From: Cuspidothrix sp046080125
GTDB taxonomy: Bacteria > Cyanobacteriota > Cyanobacteriia > Cyanobacteriales > Nostocaceae
Direction of reading: 5' to 3'
DNA: 20,393 nucleotides
NCBI GenBank assembly: GCA_046080125.1
Contig: JBJTTJ010000197.1
Location: 1 to 20,393 of the forward strand
How positions within the stretch are numbered: position 1 is the first letter of the stretch; every line of letters starts with the position of its first letter. The position numbers and the translations under genes are program-made. The notes below the pieces were generated by a model, which saw only the letters and a list, made by a program, of their open reading frames with translations, searched no databases and was not told the origin of the DNA. Shown piece by piece: positions 15,248 through 20,393 of the stretch.

Positions 15248-15721
15248 TTAACTAATTGTTTCTCCACGCAGGATGGCTATAGCGATCGCTAATAGAATAC
15301 AACTAAAAATGGTTAACCCCAACACAAATAATACAAATATTTCTCCAGAAGATAAAGGCCGATCTGTAGCATCTAAATAACTTGATTTTGACCGATCATG
15401 GAAATGTGACACAGGATGATTCAAATCAGATGGGGTTTGAATCACTCCAAAACGAGAATAGCCAATTTTTAAATCATAACTGAGGCGACGTTCTGGATTA
15501 CTCAGAGTAGCATAAGCTTCATTAATTTGCTGAAATTTATCAGTAGCAATGTTAGCAGCTAATTCCGTCGTATCTGGATGATAAAGTTTGCTAAGTTCCC
15601 GATAAGCGCGACGAATATCAATTACTGATGCTGAAGGATGTAGTCCTAACAGGGTATAGTATGTTGTGGTGTCGCTGCTTTGTAGCTTTTTCCCATTCTG
15701 ATTCACATCTGTTTGAGTCAC
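15248..15721 (-). CDS. Membrane-anchored J-domain (DnaJ-like) protein
   Basis: A 157-residue protein. The J domain spans about residues 20-86 (YYTLLGLHPSASVIDIRRAY; HPD at 48-50; FQQINEAYATLSNPERRLSYD). It stimulates Hsp70 (DnaK) ATPase through HPD. There is no G/F region, zinc centre or substrate domain. After a polar linker (90-125) a single C-terminal membrane helix (about 128-150, FVLFVLGLTIFSCILLAIAI) anchors it, with the J domain presumably cytoplasmic. So it would recruit DnaK to a membrane, thylakoid or plasma. Followed by the DUF3143 gene. The gene upstream is an unrelated Uma2 protein separated by hairpins. Confidence 0.88.
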   Translation of the reverse strand: MTQTDVNQNGKKLQSSDTTTYYTLLGLHPSASVIDIRRAYRELSKLYHPDTTELAANIATDKFQQINEAYATLSNPERRLSYDLKIGYSRFGVIQTPSDLNHPVSHFHDRSKSSYLDATDRPLSSGEIFVLFVLGLTIFSCILLAIAIAILRGETIS

Positions 15722-15755
15722 TTTACCAAAATATGTATTGAAAATGTATTAAAAT

Positions 15756-15781
15756 GTTGGGTTGACCCAAGTAAACCCAAC
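15756..15781 (-). terminator. Hairpin between the Uma2 and J-domain genes
   Basis: GTTGGGTT (15756-15763) pairs with AACCCAAC (15774-15781), with an inner TGGG/CCCA alternative. On the minus strand it is followed by ATTTTAATACATTTT, so it may terminate the Uma2 transcript. A second small hairpin, ACACA-aag-TGTGT, lies at about 15785-15797. Confidence 0.4.
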
Positions 15782-15800
15782 GTACACAAAGTGTGTTTTA

Positions 15801-16520
15801 TTATAAAATGTCAGGGTCAATATCCAATTCTCTGAGTTTGGCTGCTAAACGTTCTGCGCGTTTTTTTTCTTGTTCTGCACGTTGGTTTTCTTGTTCTGCG
15901 CGTTGAGTTGCTTGTACTCCATATTCTTCTGGTGTTAGCATTAACTGTCCTTCCGGCATAAAATAACGTAATTTACCGTCATGGACACCCAAATATAAAT
16001 TTAGCTGTTGACTCCATAATAAACCTTGAGGATTGTGTTCTATGGGTTGATATGTTCCACCAAACAAAATAAAACCAGCAAATTCTAGACTTTGCGGATC
16101 AAACCAAAAATATTCAGGTGTGCGGAAAATATCTTGATAAATTTGTTTTTTTATCCCTTTATCAGGGGGTGCAGTAGAGGGAGAAAGCAATTCTATAATG
16201 AGGTTAGGATATTTACCACCTTCTTCCCAGACTACCCAACTATTGCGATCGCGGTTTTCTGTATCCAGCACCAGGAAAAAATCTGGACTACGAAAATCTT
16301 TGGTTTTAATTTGCCGAGGACTGTAATAAACAGTCATGTTCCCCGCAGCAAAATAGTCATTAATTTTATTTATATCTCGCCACCACCAATTGAGGCATTG
16401 GATTAGTAGTAGCATTTGTTGTAGATGTAAAGATGATTCCAATGGAGGTTCGTCACTTTCTAGATTACTGGGAGGAAATACTACATCTAAACCGGGTTCA
16501 ATCTTTTGGGTGACGGTCAT
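15801..16520 (-). CDS. Uma2 family (DUF820) endonuclease-like protein with C-terminal coiled coil
   Basis: A 239-residue protein of the PD-(D/E)xK restriction-endonuclease-like fold, greatly expanded in cyanobacteria and of unproven function. SPDFFLVLD (PD at 79-80), IIELLSPSTAPPDKGIKK (E110; K121 nearby) and the YFWFDP segment mark the core. Residues 206-226 are three 7-residue repeats (QRAEQEN, QRAEQEK, KRAERLA) predicted to form a short coiled coil, a tail I recall in this subgroup. The ATG at 16518-16520 opens a polar 30-residue N-terminus. It is divergent from the second Uma2 gene. No toxin, methylase or other restriction gene accompanies it. Confidence 0.85.
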   Translation of the reverse strand: MTVTQKIEPGLDVVFPPSNLESDEPPLESSLHLQQMLLLIQCLNWWWRDINKINDYFAAGNMTVYYSPRQIKTKDFRSPDFFLVLDTENRDRNSWVVWEEGGKYPNLIIELLSPSTAPPDKGIKKQIYQDIFRTPEYFWFDPQSLEFAGFILFGGTYQPIEHNPQGLLWSQQLNLYLGVHDGKLRYFMPEGQLMLTPEEYGVQATQRAEQENQRAEQEKKRAERLAAKLRELDIDPDIL

Positions 16521-16798
16521 AGCTGCAAGTTAGTTAGGGATTTATCTTTAGGATAACAGATCCAGGAGTCTAACATCCTCTACCTATTCTACATCTGAGC
16601 TATTAGACCTGTCCGAAAATTAAATATGAGTTTTCTAAAACCCTTGTAGAGACGTTCTATAGAATGTCTCTACATTAATTTTCGGAAATGTCTAATGAAC
16701 AACTTGCAGCTTTGGGTATTAATTCCCTGTAAATGTTTGTCCAACCCTCATCAATTATGAGATAATATGAATAGCCTAAATTTGTTGGAGAGTAATTA
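16521..16798. other. Divergent spacer between two Uma2 genes
   Basis: Apart from the 95-bp inverted-repeat element listed separately, it holds AT-rich sequence. GATAATAT near 16761-16768 could be a -10 box for the rightward gene, but no -35 was assigned. Confidence 0.35.
16602..16696. mobile_element. 95-bp MITE-like element with 22-bp terminal inverted repeats
   Basis: The left end ATTAGACCTGTCCGAAAATT (16602 on) matches the reverse complement of the right end, ATTAGACATTTCCGAAAATT, at 20 of 22 positions including the final AA. The centre holds a 28-bp near-perfect palindrome at 16646-16673 (GTAGAGACGTTCTATAGAAT and on). No coding capacity. No target duplication is evident. Its termini share the TAGACCT/TAGACAT pattern with the element at 1159-1252. 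Confidence 0.65.
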
Positions 16799-16865
16799 GT
16801 GTCTAGAAATCAGCCAATTATTGTGGACACAAATATTTTTTTTCAATTAGATTATAACCTTCATA

Positions 16866-16872
16866 CGGAGGA
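16866..16872 (+). promoter_or_regulatory. Ribosome binding site CGGAGGA supporting the ATG at 16880
   Basis: A near-ideal Shine-Dalgarno with 7 bp to the ATG. A second good site (GGAGAG, 16787-16792) serves an in-frame GTG at 16799. Confidence 0.7.
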
Positions 16873-16879
16873 AAATACC

Positions 16880-17464
16880 ATGACTCTTGCACAAGAAACA
16901 CACTACTACTCACTGGAAGAATATTTAGAATTTGAAGTAAATTCAGACCTACGTCACGAATATATTGATGGATTAATTATACCAATGACAGGCGGAACAC
17001 CAAATCATAATCAACTTGCTGGCAATTTTTATGCTGTGTTAAATTTTGCTCTCAAACGTCGTCCTTATCAAGTGTTTGTTACAGATCAACGTCTTTGGAT
17101 TCCTCATGGAAAAATTCACACTTATCCTGATATTATGGTTGTGCAAACTCCTTTAGTATTTGAAGAAGGAAGAAAAGACACAATAACTAACCCGTTAATG
17201 ATTGCTGAGGTGTTATCAAATTCTACCAAAAGCTATGATAAAGATGAAAAATTTGCTGCTTATCGCACTATTCCCACCTTTCAAGAATATATTTTATTTG
17301 ACCAATACTCAATGCACGTTGAGCAATACTGCAAAATTGGTGATAATAAATGGATATTTTCTGAATTTACAGATGCAGAAGATAGTTTAAATTTAGCCTC
17401 TGTTCCTTGTCAAATTGTGTTAGCTGATATCTACGATAAAGTTGAATTTAACGTAGAAAAATAA
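16880..17464 (+). CDS. Uma2 family (DUF820) endonuclease-like protein
   Basis: A 194-residue protein from the ATG at 16880. The N-terminus YYSLEEYLEFEVNSDLRHEY is the family opening, and IDGLIIPMTGGTPNHNQLAG follows. The nuclease-like core has YPDIMVV (PD at 83-84), IAEVLSNSTKSYDKDEKF (E110, K124) and AAYRTIPTFQEYILFD. Candidate PD-(D/E)xK residues are thus present, but activity is unproven for the family. The frame is open upstream to a GTG at 16799 with its own ribosome site, which would add 27 residues beginning SRNQPIIVDTNIFF, unlike any Uma2 N-terminus. The family start fits the ATG. Divergent from the other Uma2 gene, convergent with uvrB. The two are clearly different subgroups, not a recent duplication. 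Confidence 0.87.
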   Translation: MTLAQETHYYSLEEYLEFEVNSDLRHEYIDGLIIPMTGGTPNHNQLAGNFYAVLNFALKRRPYQVFVTDQRLWIPHGKIHTYPDIMVVQTPLVFEEGRKDTITNPLMIAEVLSNSTKSYDKDEKFAAYRTIPTFQEYILFDQYSMHVEQYCKIGDNKWIFSEFTDAEDSLNLASVPCQIVLADIYDKVEFNVEK

Positions 17465-17634
17465 TTTAACCAAAATGTGGATCATTAACCTACAAATCAC
17501 GCTCATTCTGTTAATAAATAAATCATAGAAATCTTAATTCTGAGAGGTTATTTCAAAAATGTCCCTTAATAATTTACTGTCAAATTTCCTCTTACTCTCT
17601 GTGTCCTTTGTGGTTCGTTAAAAAAAGAATATAA

Positions 17635-19629
17635 TCACTTACCCAACATTTTATCTCGAAGATGTTTAAGGCGATCGCGCAATTTTGCCGCCTCCTCAAA
17701 CTCCATCTTCTTCGCTGCTTCCTTCATCTGTTTTTCCAGCACAGTAATTAACTCTGGAATATCATCCAAAGATAATTCATCTAAATGTTCATCAACAATT
17801 TTTAAATCACTGGCATTTAAACGTCGAGAAACATCTAAAAATAATAAAATAGCATTACTCGACTTTTTAAAAATCGGTTGCGGTGTAATTCCATGTAATT
17901 TATTATAAGCCATTTGAATTCCTCTTCTTCTATCAGTTTCCTCAATAGCTTTAATCATACTATCTGTTAATTTATCAGCATATAAAATTGCTGTTCCTTT
18001 CACATGACGTGCAGCACGGCCGATAGTTTGAATTAGGGAACGTTCTGTTCTCAAAAATCCTTCCTTATCTGCATCCATAATTGCCACTAAAGAAACCTCT
18101 GGTAAATCTAAACCTTCTCGTAATAAATTTACACCTACCAAAACATCAAAATCCCCGTTTCTTAAATCTTGTAGAATCTCAATTCTTTGAATAGAATTAA
18201 TTCCTGAATGTAAATATCTGATTCTAATTCCTCTCTCTTCTAAATATTCGGTCAAATCTTCTGCCATGCGTTTAGTTAATGTTGTGATTAAAGTTCTTTC
18301 CTGACGGTCAACTCGATCTTTTATTTCTCCTAATAAATCATCAATTTGTCCTTCCGTAGAACGCACAAATATTTCTGGATCAATTACTCCCGTTGGTCTA
18401 ATTACTTGTTCAATAATATTGTCTTCAGAAATTTCTAATTCCCAATTTCCTGGAGTTGCGGAAACAAAAATACACTGATTGACTTTTTGCCAAAACTCTT
18501 CAGCTTTTAAAGGACGATTATCCGCCGCACTAGGAAGACGAAAACCATGATCAATCAATACTTTTTTTCTTGCTTGATCTCCGTTATACATTCCCCGAAT
18601 TTGAGGAACAGTAACATGAGATTCATCTATAACTAATAACCAATCTTTGGGAAAATAATCAACTAAACACTCTGGTGGTTCTCCTGCTTGTCTACCTGCT
18701 AAATGACGAGAATAATTTTCTACGCCGTTACAATATCCGACTTCTCGTAACATTTCTAAATCATAACGGGTACGTTGATCAATGCGTTGTGCTTCAACTA
18801 ATTTACCCATTGATTCTAACAGTAATTGTTGCTGTTTTAATTCTGTAGTAATATCTTGACAAGCTAGTTCTACTCTCTCTGTAGGGGTAACAAAGTGACG
18901 CGCAGGGTAAATATTTACTGCTTCTAAACTGTTGAGAATTTCCCCAGATACAGGATCAATATATCTAATAGCGTCAATTTCATCTCCAAAAAATTCTACT
19001 CGAATAATTCTATCTTCATAAGCAGGAGAAATTTCTAATACATCACCCCGAACTCGAAATTTTCCCCTCCCCATTTCTATATCATTGCGACTATATTGCA
19101 CTGCTGTTAAATCCCGTAAAATTTGACGAGGATCAATTTCCATTCCTAGTTGTAAACGAATTGCCGCTTTCAAATATTCCGCCGGCATTCCTAAACCATA
19201 AATACAACTAATGGAAGCAACAACAATTACATCCCGACGTTCAAATAAGGAACGAGTAGCGGAATGTCGTAACATATCTATTTCATCATTAATTGCTGAT
19301 GTTTTTTCTATATAAGTATCAGTAACCGGGATGTATGCTTCTGGTTGATAGTAGTCATAATAACTGATAAAATACTCCACTGCATTATTAGGAAAAAACT
19401 CCCGCAGTTCGTTACACAACTGGGCAGCTAATGTCTTATTATGAGCTAATACTAGGGTCGGTTTGCCAACTTTTTCAATAACTGCGGCAATGGAAAAGGT
19501 CTTCCCAGTTCCTGTCGCACCTAGTAATGTTTGATAATGATTTCCTTTTTGAATACTAGCAGAAAGTTGAGCGATCGCCTGTGGTTGATCACCGGTGGGA
19601 TTAAAAGGTGCTTGCAGATGAAAATCCAT
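17635..19629 (-). CDS. uvrB: Excinuclease ABC subunit UvrB
   Basis: A 664-residue DNA-damage verification helicase of nucleotide excision repair, which works with UvrA and UvrC. Walker A GATGTGKT is at 37-44, and the tyrosine-rich beta-hairpin YFISYYDYYQPEAYIP at about 86-101. DESH is at 335-338. LHSGINSIQRIEIL, VGVNLLREGLDLPEVSLV and QTIGRAARH are helicase motifs IV-VI. The C-terminal UVR motif that contacts UvrC (EKQMKEAAKKMEFEEAAKLR) ends the protein. Length is standard. The ATG at 19627-19629 starts MDFHLQAPFNPTGDQP, as in relatives. No LexA box was recognised upstream. Confidence 0.98.
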   Translation of the reverse strand: MDFHLQAPFNPTGDQPQAIAQLSASIQKGNHYQTLLGATGTGKTFSIAAVIEKVGKPTLVLAHNKTLAAQLCNELREFFPNNAVEYFISYYDYYQPEAYIPVTDTYIEKTSAINDEIDMLRHSATRSLFERRDVIVVASISCIYGLGMPAEYLKAAIRLQLGMEIDPRQILRDLTAVQYSRNDIEMGRGKFRVRGDVLEISPAYEDRIIRVEFFGDEIDAIRYIDPVSGEILNSLEAVNIYPARHFVTPTERVELACQDITTELKQQQLLLESMGKLVEAQRIDQRTRYDLEMLREVGYCNGVENYSRHLAGRQAGEPPECLVDYFPKDWLLVIDESHVTVPQIRGMYNGDQARKKVLIDHGFRLPSAADNRPLKAEEFWQKVNQCIFVSATPGNWELEISEDNIIEQVIRPTGVIDPEIFVRSTEGQIDDLLGEIKDRVDRQERTLITTLTKRMAEDLTEYLEERGIRIRYLHSGINSIQRIEILQDLRNGDFDVLVGVNLLREGLDLPEVSLVAIMDADKEGFLRTERSLIQTIGRAARHVKGTAILYADKLTDSMIKAIEETDRRRGIQMAYNKLHGITPQPIFKKSSNAILLFLDVSRRLNASDLKIVDEHLDELSLDDIPELITVLEKQMKEAAKKMEFEEAAKLRDRLKHLRDKMLGK

Positions 19630-20064
19630 TATCTAGTTTTATTGTCACACCCAGCAATTCTACACAATTTCTTTTCTATCCGGCGCGAAATTTTTTTTTC
19701 TGGTTTGGGTTGTAATGTTGCCCGCGATGTGCTATATTAATATAATGGAGTGTAAGCAAAATTTTTATGAATAGACGCACTCCCATTGTCAGAATATCAT
19801 ACCTAGGCAGGGAAGTCAACCCCTAAAATCATTTAAAATTAAGTCCGTAATCGCAAATAAACGCTTATATAGAACTAATATAATTTATATGAGGATTAAC
19901 AACATATAATTACCCAAGCAAAATTAACTGCACATAGTTATTGAAGAAAAAATCTCTGTAAACCTTACCTGTTCCATCTCCTAAACTATGAAATTTATTT
20001 TGCATGACTACTTAGTAGAGACGTTCCATGAAAAGTCTTGACAATCTTTCCACAAGATGTATGT
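19630..20064. other. AT-rich spacer upstream of uvrB with repeat scraps
   Basis: No gene recognised. At 20015-20041 GTAGAGACGTTCCATG, followed by a degenerate mirror half, matches the palindromic core of the 16602-16696 element, so it is a probable relic of that repeat. CCACAAGATGT (20050-20060) and ACATCTCGTGG (20068-20078) make an 11-bp stem with one mismatch across the left edge of the next repeat. The uvrB promoter should be near the left end but was not identified. Confidence 0.4.
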
Positions 20065-20137
20065 TAGACATCTCGTGGTAATGAAATGTGCATAATCACA
20101 AAACCCTTGATAGGGAAAATTCATGAATTGTCCCTAC
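20065..20137. mobile_element. Truncated second copy of the 94-bp MITE-like element
   Basis: Aligned without gaps to the reverse complement of 1180-1252, 59 of 73 positions agree by hand count. TAGACATCTCGTGGTAATGA at the left end is clearest, and AATTCATGAATTGTCCCTAC at the right. The remaining 21 bp of the full element, including its other terminal repeat, are absent; the similarity stops 7 bp before the stop codon of the manganese exporter gene. Confidence 0.7.
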
Positions 20138-20144
20138 TCATAGT

Positions 20145-20393
20145 TTATCTTCCTTCTATAGCGGCAACTATGCCAAAGATGATAAATAGAAACCCGCCTA
20201 AGAAGGTAATTTGTCTTTCGGAAATTTTACCTGCTATTAATTTACCACCGATAACGGCGATCGCTGCACAAATTGCGTGTCCTAATATTGCGCCGGCTGT
20301 GACACCAATGGGGTTATTACTGGCTGCGAGGGCTATGGTGGCTAATTGTGTGCGATCGCCCCATTCTGCTATAAATGTTAGTACGAAGGATTT
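20145..20393 (-). CDS. TMEM165/GDT1 family (UPF0016) cation exporter, C-terminal part
   Basis: The 82 residues up to the stop at 20145-20147 are visible; the 5' part lies beyond the window. The family signature E-x-G-D-K/R-T/S is present as IAEWGDRTQLATIALAA, followed by GVTAGAILGHAICAAIAVIG and FLGGFLFIIFGIVAAIEG, giving about three membrane helices. Cyanobacterial members such as Synechocystis Mnx export manganese from the cytoplasm to the thylakoid lumen. Whether this is the second half of a full-length protein or a half-size paralogue cannot be told here. It ends 7 bp from a truncated MITE-like repeat, so its natural terminator may have been replaced. Confidence 0.88.
   Translation of the reverse strand, partial: KSFVLTFIAEWGDRTQLATIALAASNNPIGVTAGAILGHAICAAIAVIGGKLIAGKISERQITFLGGFLFIIFGIVAAIEGR

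Noticed and set aside
16092..16406. Plus-strand open frame of about 104 codons
   Set aside because: Antisense to the Uma2 gene with no ribosome site or recognisable domain.
15801..17464. The two Uma2 genes as a restriction or defence system
   Set aside because: No methyltransferase, specificity or toxin-antitoxin partner is present, and DUF820 genes are scattered in hundreds through cyanobacterial genomes without proven defence activity.
19768..19827. Nineteen-codon open frame upstream of uvrB
   Set aside because: No ribosome site and no recognisable peptide; chance frames of this size are common in such a spacer.

Overview
The window is chromosomal DNA from a cyanobacterium, most likely a filamentous, heterocyst-forming type (Nostoc/Anabaena/Dolichospermum group). 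The evidence is a cytochrome b6f petB-petD pair, a ctpA D1-processing protease, a Psb35-like photosystem II assembly protein, a low overall GC content, 16 copies of the HIP1 octamer GCGATCGC (all inside genes or a dead gene) and intergenic heptamer tandem repeats of the kind known from Nostocales. The genus is an inference; no rRNA or other marker is present.

Left end (1-920): decayed DNA. A polyamine-permease (PotC-like) gene on the minus strand has lost its reading frame at its 5' end, and a family 4 glycosyltransferase survives only as two short out-of-frame scraps. Next come psb35 (921-1115), a small MITE-like insertion with an 8-bp target duplication (1151-1260), a TerB-like gene and rsmB (both minus), a small exported or membrane-anchored protein, an EGY/S2P-type membrane protease, a metallo-beta-lactamase-fold protein whose usual metal motif is degenerate, and ctpA.

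Centre (7378-10581): ctpA diverges from petB-petD across a 395-bp spacer. Downstream lie a 126-bp nested inverted repeat, an RsbW-type anti-sigma/HATPase protein and a two-TM zinc-ribbon protein. A run of 17 heptamers then separates this block from rimI (minus).

Right part (11233-20393): lysA - cdaA - uppS form a collinear set joining diaminopimelate/lysine metabolism, c-di-AMP synthesis and the undecaprenyl lipid carrier; cdaA and uppS overlap by 4 bp. A membrane J-domain protein is paired with a DUF3143 protein on the minus strand. Two Uma2-family (DUF820) genes diverge around a 95-bp MITE-like element. uvrB follows, then a 515-bp spacer with a second, truncated copy of the 94-bp MITE, and the 3' end of a TMEM165/GDT1-type manganese exporter runs off the window.

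Most of the window is ordinary cyanobacterial housekeeping DNA. I found no convincing new multi-gene system. The items most worth a second look are the short non-autonomous repeat elements, which I aligned by hand, the two pseudogenes, the degenerate MBL protein, the J-domain/DUF3143 pair and the PIN-like leader in front of one Uma2 gene.
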